From Symbiodinium kawagutii (lineage: Eukaryota > Sar > Dinophyceae > Suessiales > Symbiodiniaceae): 64,000 nucleotides of DNA. The stretch is taken from contig VSDK01024169.1 in assembly GCA_009767595.1 (NCBI GenBank), positions 1 to 64,000 on the forward strand, written 5' to 3'. The position numbers and the translations under genes are program-made. Shown piece by piece: positions 33,998 through 45,902 of this stretch (within the stretch, counting starts at the first letter, position 1; the number at the start of each line of letters is the position of its first letter). The notes beneath the pieces are model-generated. The model did not search any database. It worked only from the letters and a program-made list of their open reading frames with translations, and was not told the DNA's origin.

Positions 33998-36830
33998 GTG
34001 CCTGGGAGACGGCCCTGGGGATGGTGAAGGATTGGTGGTGATGATTATAGATGGGTATAGTCTATAGGTATAGTAGAGATGTTTGTTATAGGTGGTTATA
34101 GATGGTTGTAGTTATAGTTACAGATGACTTTGGGATGGTTATAGATGGATGATTGGTGGTTATAGATGGTTTTGTTGATGGTTATAGTTATAGTAGTCAA
34201 TATGGTTGAAATAAGTAGTCAATATGGTTATATATAGTAGTCAATATGGTTATGATAGTGATGGATAGATGGTGAATCAATGATAGTGGTTAATGATAGT
34301 GGTGAATGACTAGCATGGTTATAATAGTGACGGATGAATGGGTTATAATGATGCAGATGGTTAATCATTGGCGGTTATCAATGACTACTATGGCTAAGAA
34401 ATATGTGATGGATAGATGGATGGGTTACAATAATGGTCAAAAGTCTAGGGTTATTGTAGTCAATATGGTTAAAATATATGTGACGGATAGATGGTTAATA
34501 ATAATCTATGATAATAATGGTATACCTGATTGGATGGTGCCCAGCCATGCAACAGAGAGCTAGTAATGATGACTTGGATTGGAGTTACAATTGATGACTT
34601 GGCTCTTGGTATGGATTTTGAGAATTATTGATGATTGGTTGATAATTGAAAAATGGCTGTCCATTGGCGATTTCATCATTCAGGTTGATCTGGTCAAAAA
34701 CAATGATTTATACATCTATTATCTGTATGTATTAATATGATGGTAATAATCATGATTGGACATATTGCAGGTTACAATGATGGTGATAGTACTGATGAAT
34801 GGTAATAATGAACATGTAATAATGATTCGATGATTTTAGTAGTTATTAGTGATTAAATCTTATGGCTAGAGCTATAATACAATTTGATGGGTATATTTTG
34901 ATGGTAATTGAAGAGTAGTGATTAATTGCTGTTGGTATTGTTTTTGATGATTAAGTTATTAAGTTGCCAATTGGATGATGACTACCATGGGATTTCTGTG
35001 ATGGTTATGACTACCATGATCAGATAATCAGTATGATTGTACCAACTAATAACTATTAATGATAACTCAATAAGTCAATATCTCATGCCAACGAATGGTT
35101 ATAACCCAACTTACTGATCAGTTATAAGTTAATAGTTGATAATTAGTATGATTGTAACAGTGGCAATAAACAGTGATACTTACTAACAGTAATAGTGGCA
35201 ATCAATCCTTAGCAGTAATGAATCATGGCGATAATCTAGGTTGTTGGTAAGGGGTTTTTAGAAAATTATTAGTCAATGATTAGTGGAACATGCTTGATAA
35301 TTGGTTGATAATGAGTTTTAATCACTACCATTAATAGAAACCATGCTAATGGCTATTATTATAAATGGTAATAATGGGGTACAATTCTTTGATGAAACTT
35401 ATTTTTATGAAAACTATTTAAAAGTTTGGTAACATTCATCAACTGGTTAGACTAGTGAACTTATAATAATGATATAAACTATCTAATGAATAATGATATG
35501 TACTTATTTAACTGCACTTATTTGATGATATAGATTGATAGACTTATTTGATAATTGCCAAAACTAAGTTACTGATTGTAATGCTGATTATAGTACTGAT
35601 CAGAATGCTAACTAATAGTATATAGTAGTAATAAACATGGTGACAGAAATAGTCCATAGTAATTCTATGGCTACTGGATTATTGAATTGTTATACCAACT
35701 GAGTACTATGTTGCTGAGTGGATTGATAGATTAGTGGTGCACTGGTAATAGTCAAAATAGTCAATATTAAGATCATAGTCAACTATTGTAATTAACGAGA
35801 GTTAACTAGTGGTATTGATTAGTACTAGATTCATAGTAGTGGTGAAGTGATTATTACTCTTCAACTTGATTAGTACATTATCGTACTGTTAACCAATGGT
35901 GGTGCTTTGGTTCGGGAAGGGCAACCGGGCTGGTGAACAGGTCATCTTTGGGTGCTAGATGCAACTAGCTGTTTGGATGGGAGGTGCATGACGGTGATGG
36001 TTGCTGGTTTGAGGTTGGATGATGGTAAGTTTAAGGTTGCTTTATGGTTGGATCATAGATGTCGACTGTAAATTTGAGCGTGGTTGATGGTAAATTGATG
36101 GTTATTGCAATGATTGGCGTTGCTCTCAATGGTCAGGTCCGGTGGGTTTTTTTGGGGCTTTGGCGAACAAGAGTTGGAAACATTGGCAAATGATGGCGGT
36201 GGAGTTATATTGTGGTCAAATGATGGTTCAAAGGTCGTGAACGGTGGTTCATAGTGGGTCATGCCATGGTGCGTGATTAGTCCTGTTAATGATTGCAAAT
36301 GATAGTGGCGCATGGTTGCCATTATATGGTTCATAGTGGTCAACAGCCCGTAACAGCCCTTATCATGATTATATGCTTCACAGTGGTGCATGGTTGATAT
36401 TGTTCCGATGATTACTGCTGGTTCGTGATGGCCAGCCCAAACAACCAGCGATGAAGGTGGCAGCTGGGAGATCAAGCAGGGTGGTGAATCACCACCTGTC
36501 TTTGGTATAACTGTGGGTGGTGAACTTGTATGGATATATCATTAGTAATATTGCTGGAAATTGTTGTTATTGATACCAGTGATGAGTAATATTGTTGTAC
36601 ATGATTGTCGGAAATCATGATTGTTATAATTATTCTTGGTGAATTAGTGCCTGATGACCAACAACGGCCAATCATTGTTGCAAAAACTTGGCTGTTGATT
36701 AGTTAAAGCACAACCGGATGCTGGATAATAACCAACAATACAAGAGATCAACAATCATCAATGATGAAGACTGGTTTGCTGCTTATTAGTTTTGGTTTTG
36801 GTTTTTGGCTGACCTGGTATAGAGCTGGAT
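33998..36830. other. very low-complexity AT-rich intron
   Basis: About 2.8 kb dominated by diverged repeats of GATGGTTATAG and related ATTGGTTGATAA words. No exon, inverted-repeat element or Asp-rich motif exon could be found here. Confidence 0.6.
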
Positions 36831-36837
36831 TTCTCAG

Positions 36838-36975
36838 GGCGGTGAGGTGGCCCAATTTGTCAGTGGGAGGGGAGAGCGGCTTTCACCACCCAGTTTGCAT
36901 CACTGTTCAGACAGTGTTGGTGTGACAAAACCTCATAGTCAATGGCAACAGCCTCCTAAGAGAAAGTATTCCAGG
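36838..36975 (+). CDS. open block between splice-like signals, doubtful exon
   Basis: TTCTCAG acceptor, exactly 46 codons open (GGEVAQFVSGRGERLSPPS, LHHCSDSVGVTKPHSQ ...), then a GTAGGT donor. Composition is not like the prenyl synthase family and it does not supply a DDxxD motif. It could be an insertion in gene V or chance. Confidence 0.3.
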
Positions 36976-38141
36976 GTAGGTCCATAAGATATGATGATTT
37001 ATGGCTTCAGTAAGCCATCACCACTGTGTGGGAAAATGACAATTGATATGAGAATGGTTGATTATAAGATATACAGGGGTGATAGCTGAATCGTAGCTAC
37101 AAAAACCCTATCACAGCCCCAAACCCCAAATGTCAACCGCCATAGATATACTGGTATTGGTATTGGTGTATGGTATTGGTGTGTGGTATGGATAGCTTCT
37201 GAATGGCCATTCCTTTCAGCATGCAGCGGCTTCTCACAAGCGATCAAGGTTTTGCGCTCACGGTTTGTAGCCAAGTGCCACCATTCTGCCGAGCCGTGTA
37301 TACCATCATTTGTTCACATGGCCATCAAATTGATGTGGGTACTCAACCTTAATGCTGAACTTATGCTTCTTTATTTTCTACATTTCATATATTGCCCTTC
37401 ACCCCAGCAACTCCAAAGGAAGCTACCGTCGATTTCGTTGGTGAAACTGTCCGAACGACAAAAAGATTCGGTGACCCTTTTAGGTGAGCTTGCCAGAATT
37501 CCGAGTTGACAGGGTTTGCACCCTTATGCAGGTTTTGGTGACTTTTCATGACCTTTTTCTGAAGTTGTTCACCCAAAAGATCAATTTCATTGCTTTGCCC
37601 AGCAAATCATAAAGTTGGATCTCTTTGATGGGTTTTCTCACCTAAATCAAACGGTCCTGGTAGTGGTTTCAGACGGCCCCTAGTCTTAGCGCGGGTCTGA
37701 GGTGTCGTTGCTGAAAGACGTCCGAGCCGTGACTGCAAGGGCGGTGAACTGGTGTAACATCAGCCATAGATAGCCATGGAATGATGCGACAAAGAACCAC
37801 CCAATAGCCCAGACATCGACATTAAATCAGCCATCACTGGTTTATTCGATTTTTTTCGGATTTTTTCGATTTTTTCGAATAAATTCTTGGCCAATGATGT
37901 CATCCATAGCTGCTAGGATAGGACAAAGGCCAGTGGCCAGTTTCCAACAAAGTAAGGACGATTGCAACCACCAGGTAGCAACCTGTACCAGTCTCCGATG
38001 AGTTGCTGGTGCCGGTGGTTTCCTGTATCGTAGCCTCGGGCTTAGCGACCTGAGAGCCTGATCATCTCTGGTAGCTTCAATAGGAGTAGAGATATCTCCC
38101 CAGTGGTTCCGTCCATGTGTCAGCAACCTGCTCCTTGCCAG

Positions 38142-38370
38142 CTGCTGCTCCCCCAAGGAACTGTGGGGATGCAGACCGCGTTGAAGTTGGGCCGCATCAG
38201 TGCGCCCATCATCTTCGCCATGCAGCGGGACCAACGTCTCAAGGAGCTTCTGGCCACGCGCTTGACCAACGCAGAGGAGTGCCCGGCACGTTCTGCGCGG
38301 TGCGCTAAGGGAAGCCGGTGATGAACTCGCAGAGTTCCAAGAGACAGATTCGCAGGGTGCGAAGAGACGC
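38142..38370 (+). CDS. gene V exon: SAPII segment and following helix, with frameshift
   Basis: The acceptor is either TTGCCAG (38142) or GATGCAG (38175). It reads TALKLGRISAPIIFAMQRD then QRLKELLATRLTNAEE, which is the family segment GxxTAPVLFAxxxxPxLxELI (gene VI: GNLTAPVILCL...LIQRRF). After about 38280 this frame soon ends (AKGSR, TGA). The +1-shifted frame then reads RHVLRGALREAGDELAEF and reaches a GTAAGA donor at 38371 in phase 0, which is the phase the last exon needs. This implies one extra base near the TGCCCGGC run. Confidence 0.6.
38280..38286 (+). pseudogene. apparent one-base frameshift in gene V
   Basis: The two halves of the surrounding exon are coding in frames that differ by one base, switching at the TGCCCGGC tract. 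Either gene V is a pseudogene or the C run has a sequence error. The rest of the exon and both splice sites look intact. Confidence 0.45.
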
Positions 38371-38647
38371 GTAAGATATACTTTGAGTTGTTTAAGACAC
38401 ATATATACTGTAAGATGATTGATGACATATATCATTTTATGTGTATAGATATCGTATGGATTTCCAACTGTGTGCGTGATTTTATGTGTAGATACCGTAT
38501 AATTATGTTGTGTATATGTGCTATGCTAAGAACGGGAGTTGGATGGTTTTCCAACTGGCGAATGTTGATAGCCATGAGAACCATTCTCTACTCTAGGTGG
38601 GTAACCAACATATTATATTTGTATCATGGAAATGATCCCGTCAGAAA

Positions 38648-38796
38648 CAGGTGAAGTTGCGCCCTGCTGTGGGGCCATCCTGCAGGACTTTGAAGAAGCA
38701 TTGCGGCGAGTGAAGGAGTATGGAATGATGCCAACCATTCATTTGGTGAACAAACTTGGCGCTACTTGGCAGGGATCTGTGCATGATGTTTATTGA
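38648..38796 (+). CDS. exon-like block within gene V intron
   Basis: AAACAG acceptor, two leading bases, then EVAPCCGAILQDFEEALRR, VKEYGMMPTIHLVNKLGA and TWQG, running to TGA at about 38796. It reads like genuine protein, but its phase does not fit the flanking gene V exons. Family unknown. Confidence 0.35.
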
Positions 38797-39100
38797 TTAT
38801 GGGGAAACATGGCTACACCATATTTTGGCACAGCATGAAGGGGTGGCTTAGGTACTTCAGTTGGGGCTTGCGCTGCGCCGGTGGGTTAGGGGTAGAGCTC
38901 ATCTACTTGCAGCTGTACAAAGTTGTCTTTACTCATCATTCATCGCATAATCAACTGCTTGTACCCTTCACAAGATCTCCACTTCCAAGAGGGTGACATG
39001 AATTTTCCGGGACCCGTAACTCCTTGAGTTCCTACTAATGAACAAACAAATGTGACCTCGGAAAACCCCCGATCCGCCAACCACAAGCGTCGCCAACCAG

Positions 39101-39235
39101 GCTCGTGCTGCAGCGCGCTTGGAGTGCTTGGAGGAGAGCAAGGAGAAAGAAGCACTGCTCACCTTGGTTCGCGGTGTCACTTGGACGCTGCGTTTCCGTA
39201 GTGCTGTACCAACGGTAGATTTCAATGGACTGTGA
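39101..39235 (+). CDS. gene V last exon: C-terminal helices
   Basis: CAACCAG acceptor, phase 0: ARAAARLECLEESKEKEAL then LTLVRGVTWTLRF, with TGA at 39233-39235. It matches the family C-terminus AxxALxxLxxSxxRxALxxLxxxVxxR, and gene VI has ANKALEALTLVAPNESEAR at the same point. The exon starts at the same residue and phase as its gene VI counterpart. The last dozen residues (SAVPTVDFNGL) lie beyond the usual family end; a GT inside (GTAGTG) could splice to another ending. Confidence 0.65.
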   Translation, partial: ARAAARLECLEESKEKEALLTLVRGVTWTLRFRSAVPTVDFNGL

Positions 39236-42047
39236 GACATCTTTCCACTTAGGAATCACTAGGATTTGTGGATCATGAACAACCTTTTCAATTTAAGAAT
39301 CCCTGCAATGTTGAAGGTATTATAAACAAATGTTTTTCCCAGCCCAGTTTTGCTATAAATCACAGCTTTCCGGCTTCAAAAGTGGGTAAAGCATAGTTGC
39401 TCTAGCTCCACAGGTCAGGCAAAGCTTGATCACCCGCTCAAAAGTGGCTGTACCTGTTGTGGTTTCGCGTCTTTGTGTTTTACCCATGGATACGACCGTC
39501 ATTAATTGTGTAGTACCCGGGATGATGTGTAATGACTCATGGATTAATTGATAATGGTTCATTATGACTTCATAACCATCTCAAGTGATTGTTGTAATTA
39601 CAACAGTACCATTTTTTTGCTTGATTCAAAGGGATAATGAGTGATGATAATCCAGCGACCCATGGTGTATCCAATGTGGACCTGAAAATGAGCGATCCAT
39701 GGTAAACACCATGTGCAAATATCGGTAGAAGGATGTAGAAGATTTTGGCCCACGCATAGTGATCATCAACGATCACAACCCATCACCAATCACTCAAACC
39801 ATTGACATCACATACGCATGATTGACCGTCATGAAGCATCGTAATTAACCATCACGAACAACCATCAAGTCTGCCACTTGACAGAGTGGTCATGGGCACT
39901 TGCCCCGGGCCATTTTGTGAGACTTGTCCGCTCGAACCATCAACGAATCATCAACCAACCATCCCGAAGCCCACCAGTCACAGCGTCCACCGCAGGTGGC
40001 ATGTTTGCACTTGATGGACGACGGCCACGTGTCGGGCCCCGATGACCTTGGCCCCAACGAAGCAGACTTTGAGCCGACGGATCCCGAACGAAGCCGAATC
40101 TTTGACATGAAGGCGGTGGATCAAAGCTCTTGAAGTTATGACAAGTCATGTATATCTTATGTCTAAAAGATTAAATCAATTTTATATGAAGAATTGAAGA
40201 TAAGTTATGATAAACTATGTGACTATAGAGTTATAATATATATTATATATAGATCTGATTTGACATTCGTGCGAACGGTGTCTCCGCTGGTGTTTGCATT
40301 TTTCTGAGTGACTTCTCGCGGCCATGAGTGACTTCCGCGTTTGCGGTGTCCTGATGGAGATGGGGGACCTTACGCGGCCATGAGTGACTGAACAAGACCG
40401 CCAAGTAGGGTGGATCAAGCCTTTTCGTTCTTTTTTGGAGTTAGATATGTATTTTTGAATTTACATAGATCGATATACATATACATTACTGTACATCAAG
40501 AGGTGTATCTATTCCTTGTAGGTGATATATAGGTGTTTCATGAGTTTTCTCTAAAATTGTGGGATGGAGATGCAGTTCTGTATGTATTCATCTTCAGATT
40601 CTAGATGTTTCTCAAATTGGGGGCCCCCGATTTAATCACTCATTAGTAATTTGAAACAGTGTATCACGCCGCGGGAGAATTTGGGGGTCCCCTAGTTTGA
40701 GAAATACTCATACAATATATGTATACAATTCCATGTAATCAGTAAACCTATATGAGCTACGGTCAAAACCAGCGAAGCTTAATTTAGTATTGAGGGGTCC
40801 CTTTTGTAAGCATATGTGGATAAAACACTGTAAAGGGATAGGGTCCCCTCCAAAAACCGATACTTTCAGTAATCCATGATTTTGGATTCGACTTACACAC
40901 AGGTGCAAACTTCATTGACTGCTGCCTGCAACCATTTGTTACTAGGCTCAGAAGCGCAAAGATAGGATGGCGCAGTGGACCATATTGTATTTTGACACGT
41001 AGAGAACCACCTGCCAAACTATGATCGGTATTGGCGCTTCTTCTTTGATGCAATCAATCTGATGATTCTTGAGCATCACCGTGACCGTTCAGGCTATTCA
41101 TAGGGAACACATGGTGAAAACTATGTAGAGCGATAGGGTTCCCTCCAAAAACCGATGCCCTTTGATTTTGGTATTGGCCTCCAACAAGAGGTCTTGACGA
41201 CGCCTCATAGCAATATACATCAACATTTATTTATGCATACAGTAGAATATACGTGCACACATATATGTCTCTATATCTATATGTTTATAGATGTCAAGGT
41301 GTAAATTGCAGGATATGATGGGTTCATCAGGCATATATACGAATATATAGATGCAAATATCGTTCTTATCAGGTTTCAAATCAATCCAGTAGCCATTTAC
41401 GAAGGAACAAGGCATGGGAGTGTTGATAGATGATGTATGCCCCCCCAACTCAACCAATGAATTGGAGATGCTTTTGTGAAAAGCCATCGGTACCTGTGTA
41501 TACATGCTTGTACATATACATACATGCGCACGTACGTCTTTTTTTGACAGAGATGTATAGATAAAACAGGAACCTGTCTGGAAACAAGGGCAATTCCGAC
41601 GTAGTTGATAAAGCAAGTATTTCCTTGATTCCCTTCTGTAATGATATCATTTATCATACTGCTATGTGTTTGCCTCTCTAAATTCTCATGTTGGGTCTCG
41701 GTTGGTCAATATCACCACTACCTGCATGTTCACATCCCATAAATGACCATTCACTAGTTGAACTGCTGGGATGTTCATCGACCCCTCGGGTTGACCCAAA
41801 AGCAAAGCTGGTATATCCCTTCTTATCCCCATCAGCTAGTTAACCATTGGTCGTTATCTCGTTATCCCCTATCATAGCCATCTAGTGGGTATTGTTAGTT
41901 ACTATCCTGGTTCACCAGCTAGTCAACCACCAAGTTGTTGGTATATCCCCTTATCATCCCCTGTATTTGTTGGTTATTTCCCCTACTATTGACCATCGAA
42001 ACCTAGTCAACCACCTATTGTTGACCACCTGTTCTAAAACACCTACA
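39236..42047. other. intergenic stretch, no supported exon
   Basis: About 2.8 kb between gene V and the next exon-like block. It holds two copies of a short motif (GGGATAGGGTCCCCTCCAAAAACCGAT at about 40835 and a variant near 41132) and a palindrome-like TTCTCAAATTGGGGGCCCCC / GGGGGTCCCCTAGTTTGAGAA pair at 40612-40702. The latter is probably another inverted-repeat element. Confidence 0.45.
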
Positions 42048-42155
42048 AGGTGAGCCCCCAACCACTTAAAGGTTGGTTTACAACTAACTAGGCCAAACTA
42101 CCAGTTATAAGGGTTTATAACTCAATGTATAACTGCTGGGGGCCCTCCTTGTACT
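42048..42155. mobile_element. MITE-like element, family C
   Basis: Left ACAAGGTGAGCCCCCAACCA, right ACTGCTGGGGGCCCTCCTTGTA, with internal GGTTTACAACTAACTAGG and TTATAAGGGTTTATAA. About 108 bp. Confidence 0.8.
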
Positions 42156-42217
42156 TAACCTTGGGTTGTTTGGTTCACCCAGAATCCATAGACGTCCATA
42201 GATCCACTGTCGCACAG

Positions 42218-42316
42218 GTGGCCAACCTTCGACTTCGGGCTCAGCTACAGCGGGTGCACAGCAGCGAACAGCGCTCCAAGAACAGGTCGCGGAGCGGGCC
42301 TGCGAACCGCGATGCG
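42218..42316 (+). CDS. exon, basic coiled-coil-like segment
   Basis: CGCACAG acceptor, exactly 33 codons in phase 0: VANLRLRAQLQRVHSSEQR then SKNRSRSGPANRDA, and a strong GTGAGA donor. The first half is heptad-like and the second half is Arg/Ser-rich. A shifted frame (ALQEQVAERACEPRCGE) is also open. It may be the start region of gene VI or a separate small gene. Confidence 0.5.
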
Positions 42317-43476
42317 GTGAGATCGCGGTTTGTTGTGCTACGGATGTTTGGCGAAAAACGGGGGGCTCATACAGATGTATGGGAGTGATATGGAATTATA
42401 TAGATGAAACAGCAGAAAACACCGAGAATGATGGGATTTATGTGGAAGTATGCCATTAGACATGAGCAAACAGGCCATGATTTGTACCGTCATGTCGCCA
42501 CTTGGGAAAACAAAACAGATCAGCTGGAAAAATAGAGACTAGTACTGTACCTGTGGGGATTGTTTTCAAACGATCAGCTTACGACTAGAATTTCTTGACA
42601 ATTTCTTGCGGTGACAGTGTAGTGCCAAACACAATTCAACCTGAGAATATATGCGGAAGAGTTCAATCTTTTTTTCGGACGGCTGATCAACACAAGTGCA
42701 TCAGAAACCGGGGGATGATGGAGACACTCAACAGTACACATACAACAGTACACATGCAAGAACTGTGCAACTCAAAGGGCAGAATCCACAGTACATAAGC
42801 GGTTGCACGTCCAGCTTTTGCTCGTTGGTGCTGCAACAACGGAGGTCTGGCAGTGGAACCTCCAGACAGCTAGTGATAGATGGAACACTCATGGCACAGA
42901 ATTAGTTATGAGGGTAAATATTTGGTGTCTAGAGATCAGACATAAGACATATGCTTCGACCACATGGTTTAAACTTGTTGATTATAGTTAGCGCGACAAG
43001 TACATGTTCTAGTTCAACGGTCGGCAGCTGATGGACGATGGGTAAGGCTGTGCTGTTTGTGACAAGTCAGATCGCTGCTATACAGTATAACAAGACGGGG
43101 CGCACGCAGACACACACACACACAGACACACAGATTGGTCTCTTTAAGTCTCTTTGTGCATTGCGTTCACGTCGTCGAATATATTTGTATATGATTTATT
43201 ATGCAAACGTGTGCACATACATATCTTCATTTCCGTTTTATATGCACAGAAATATACACATGGAGAATCACATATGGGGGGCATTTTTACATCTGCAAAA
43301 TATAGGGCAGACATCAGCAATCATCCTCTTGACTTTGGTTCCATCCCCTGTGCCCTTGGTAAGCCCCCCAAAAAGAGAATCGCCACACGAGGGTCGCAGG
43401 GTTGCAGGTTGCCGAAGCATTTCCATTGCGCTCCCTCTATGTCAGACCTCCGCCCGTTACGAAATGACCTTTGCAG

Positions 43477-43533
43477 GTTGGAGTCCATTCAAGCCATTGC
43501 CAGCGGAGATGATGCAGCTCAGTGAGAGAACAG
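43477..43533 (+). CDS. possible N-terminal exon of gene VI
   Basis: TTTGCAG acceptor and two leading bases, then WSPFKPLPAEMMQLSERT and a GTTGTG donor, phase 1. This resembles the N-terminal family segment DPFxLVxxELxxLxxRL of plastid-type long-chain synthases. Support is only one short match, and at least one further exon would be needed to reach 48672 in phase. Confidence 0.35.
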
Positions 43534-43593
43534 GTTGTGTAGCTAGCATGAGGAACTGATGAGAATGACGGATATTGTGGATGATGATGAAGG

Positions 43594-43641
<48 letters not shown>

Positions 43642-43664
43642 CGATGATGATGATGATGGATGAT
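43594..43664. repeat. (GAT)n microsatellite
   Basis: About 20 GAT triplets with two GAC interruptions. Confidence 0.9.
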
Positions 43665-44272
43665 GACAGGTACAGTTGGTGGGAAGAAGTGGATCAACGT
43701 GAAACGTATACAAGGCCATGGCTCAAAAGTGAGGGTGACAAGTTGGGAGCACCATGATGAGTGGGAAGCCAATCACTTTTAGCTTGAGAATTTCGATCCA
43801 CGATCCGCGGCAGTAAGTGTTACCTGGAAATTGTGTGGTAAATTGACTGGGAGCAGAACTGTCAAACTTGCTGCTTGATCAGATGAAAATCGACCTGGCT
43901 GAAGGGAACCTATTGCAGCGAAACTATTCCCATCGAGCCCACAGTTAGCTCCGAAGTGATTCATGACCAATAGGAAATTGATTCAGCGAAACTGCAGGGA
44001 AACTTTTTTTTTGCGAACCTATACAGTTAGCAAATATCTCGCCTTTATAAAAGTGATTCATGACTCCTGTGTGATAAGTTGGCTCACCAAGTAGCCAATC
44101 CGAGACCCCATTTGAGCATTGCAGCACTTGGGCAATCCGTCACCACCCAGAAGTCAGCATTGTTTAGGATTGGTAGACCATCAATATTTGGGCTGCTTCA
44201 TAAACAATTGACAATACCCTTCCACCAGAGGAACGAGATCAGGTGCTTCAGCCGATATATTCTTATAACTAC

Positions 44273-44384
44273 TAGGTGGGCCTCAGTAGTTGTAAGTTGG
44301 GTTGTAACCCATAGGTGGTAGTTAACCCAAGTTCAGTTAGTTATAAACCAACTAAGCTAAGTGGTTGGGGGCCCACCTTGTAAT
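44273..44384. mobile_element. MITE-like element, family C
   Basis: Left AGGTGGGCCTCAGTAGTTGT, right GTGGTTGGGGGCCCACCTTGTA, with internal GGTTGTAACCCATAGG. About 112 bp. Confidence 0.8.
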
Positions 44385-44425
44385 AGCCAAAAACATACCA
44401 AACTCGGTGTGCATGCACTCCATGA

Positions 44426-44527
44426 GGGGGGTTCTCAAAATAGGGGGGCCCCTATTCATCCTCCATAAGCCATTAATACTAATAAATCAACTATTTTGGG
44501 GGTACCCCTATTTTAAGAACACCCATG
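44426..44527. mobile_element. MITE-like element, family B
   Basis: Left GGGTTCTCAAAATAGGGG, right CCCCTATTTTAAGAACACCC, near-perfect inverted arms around TAATACTAATAAATCAAC. A partial second copy (TTGGTACCCCCAAAATAGTT ... AAGAAACACCC) follows at about 44556-44607. Confidence 0.8.
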
Positions 44528-44625
44528 ATGCCCATGAAATTGGTTTACTAGTATTAATGATTGGTACCCCCAAAATAGTTGGTTTAGTTAATTAAGAAAC
44601 ACCCGACGATGCCCAGGAAACTACT

Positions 44626-44730
44626 TCATCTTCCAGCAAGCGCACGCCCAAAGGCCTCGGCCTGGAATTCGATTCTGAAGAGGCGCGTGCAAGGCAACAG
44701 TGACGACGAGGATGATGATCAACAGCTATA
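44626..44730 (+). CDS. GC-rich exon-like block, three open frames
   Basis: After ATGCCCAG all three frames are open for 20-35 codons. The options are SKRTPKGLGLEFDSEEARA, a frame ending with an acidic tail (NSDDEDDDQQL) and TAG, and NYFIFQQAHAQRPRPGI, which loosely resembles the prenyl synthase YFF...RP segment. The real frame cannot be decided. Confidence 0.3.
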
Positions 44731-44775
44731 GCTTATTAATGGTTGCTTATAGGGGTTAATAAGCAACCATAGGGT

Positions 44776-44822
<47 letters not shown>
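44776..44822. repeat. (GAT)n microsatellite
   Basis: About 15 GAT triplets directly downstream of the preceding block. Confidence 0.9.
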
Positions 44823-44823
<1 letters not shown>

Positions 44824-45181
44824 CTATTGATAGTATGTACGTAGAATCACATATAGATACAATTACACATAGGTATTCTTTGTGACATTGGCAACAAAGC
44901 AAGATAGTAGCTACGATCAAACGTGGCTGAAGGTAAGGTAAACAGCAGAGCCATCGAATATGTAAACACATCTGTCTAGTGTACACATACGACCATGAAA
45001 AAAGTGGTACAATAGTCTGCAGTCATATAAGGCAAAGAGGAAACACTATGGACATCTAAAAGTTGGCGGGTGGTATTTCACTATTATTTTGGTGATATTT
45101 CACTAGAATTTCACCATTATATGAACAATAACGGGTCGTGCAGAAACTCTTTATTTTGTTGTGCAGCCGGCGACTTGTCAG

Positions 45182-45286
45182 GTGGAGTGGCTGATCTTGA
45201 GAGGATTAGAACGTCGAACCCCATTGCCGGAGCAGTTGGACCTCAACCACTTGCTGGCTTGTGCCACTTGGGCTGTCCACCAGTAG
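45182..45286 (+). CDS. exon with stop, unrecognised
   Basis: CTTGTCAG acceptor, 34 codons in phase 0: VEWLILRGLERRTPLPEQL then DLNHLLACATWAVHQ and TAG. It has a well-formed amphipathic helical composition. It may be a terminal exon, or splice at GTCCAC after ATWA. Family not recognised. Confidence 0.45.
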   Translation: MEWLILRGLERRTPLPEQLDLNHLLACATWAVHQ

Positions 45287-45349
45287 AGCTGAGTGGTGGG
45301 CCACAGTTTATGTGATTACTACGTCCAGGTGGCAGACTGCTGCCTAAAG

Positions 45350-45452
45350 GGTGGTTTCTCTAGCCATAAGGGTACCCCCAGATCATCCACTATAAACCAT
45401 TTGTGGTAATAAACCATCCATTTTTGGGGTACCCTTTTTTGGACAAACCACC
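45350..45452. mobile_element. MITE-like element, family B
   Basis: Left GGTGGTTTCTCTAGCCATAA, right CCCTTTTTTGGACAAACCACC, core AAACCATTTGTGGTAATAAA. The right arm resembles family F, so it may be a hybrid. Confidence 0.75.
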
Positions 45453-45649
45453 CTACAATCACATGCATTTTGAGAATCTCTTTTGGCAAGAAGTGCTGTA
45501 GGACTATGCAAGTGTTTGCTACTTCACTATCAGAAGTTCCATACATTTAAGCCTGGTCATACAAGTTTGCGTCAATTTCCGGTACTGTATGTGGATCGCG
45601 AACAATCATTATGGATTGCAACTGATTGGAAATTTGGTTACTCTGCCTG

Positions 45650-45764
45650 CACACCGGTGATCTAACATAGCAATGGAAAATCACTGTATTTTGTAGAGAA
45701 TCCCAGCGAAACCATCAAAATGGGTGGATTTTCCATTGTCATGTTGGATCACTAGAGGGTGACT
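45650..45764. mobile_element. family D-like inverted-repeat element
   Basis: Left CACACCGGTGATCTAACATA with GCAATGGAAAATCACTG; right GATTTTCCATTGTCATGTTGGATCACTAGAGG. Arms are diverged from the 4652 and 17023 copies. Confidence 0.55.
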
Positions 45765-45902
45765 GCAACCCTGCCTGTTTGCCAACTGCTATCGATGAGT
45801 GCAGCAGGTTTGGCAACCGCAATTCCGAGTCGATCAGAGGTTGGGATGTAGATGCCAGACCAACAGCAGGATATGCTTCTGCGTTTTGCATAGGTGCCAG
45901 CC

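Larger units (their letters stand above)
25191..39235 (+). other. gene V span: divergent polyprenyl diphosphate synthase-like gene
   Basis: Six exon segments on the + strand line up with consecutive parts of the trans-isoprenyl diphosphate synthase fold: the helix before the first Asp-rich motif (25191), the GD-containing helix (30729), the YLE segment (32837), the helix ending LGL (33881), the SAPII segment (38142 or 38175) and the C-terminal helices (39101). Family members condense isopentenyl diphosphate onto an allylic diphosphate to make long prenyl chains. No DDxxD motif could be found: the first motif region reads AEDQWD if the exon is read through, and the second is absent or in an unseen exon. 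With one apparent frameshift, the product is either an inactive regulatory subunit (like PDSS2 or plant GPPS small subunit) or a decaying copy. Intron lengths reach about 5.5 kb. Confidence 0.55.

Noticed and set aside
37842..38435. Reverse-strand open frame of 197 codons
   Set aside because: It lies exactly antisense to the gene V exon at 38142-38370, which has family similarity and splice signals. The reverse frame is a shadow of GC-rich coding sequence plus a low-complexity start.
43038..43559. 173-codon forward frame
   Set aside because: Contains an ACAC microsatellite and AT-rich stretches. Only the small block at 43477-43533 has splice signals and a weak family match.
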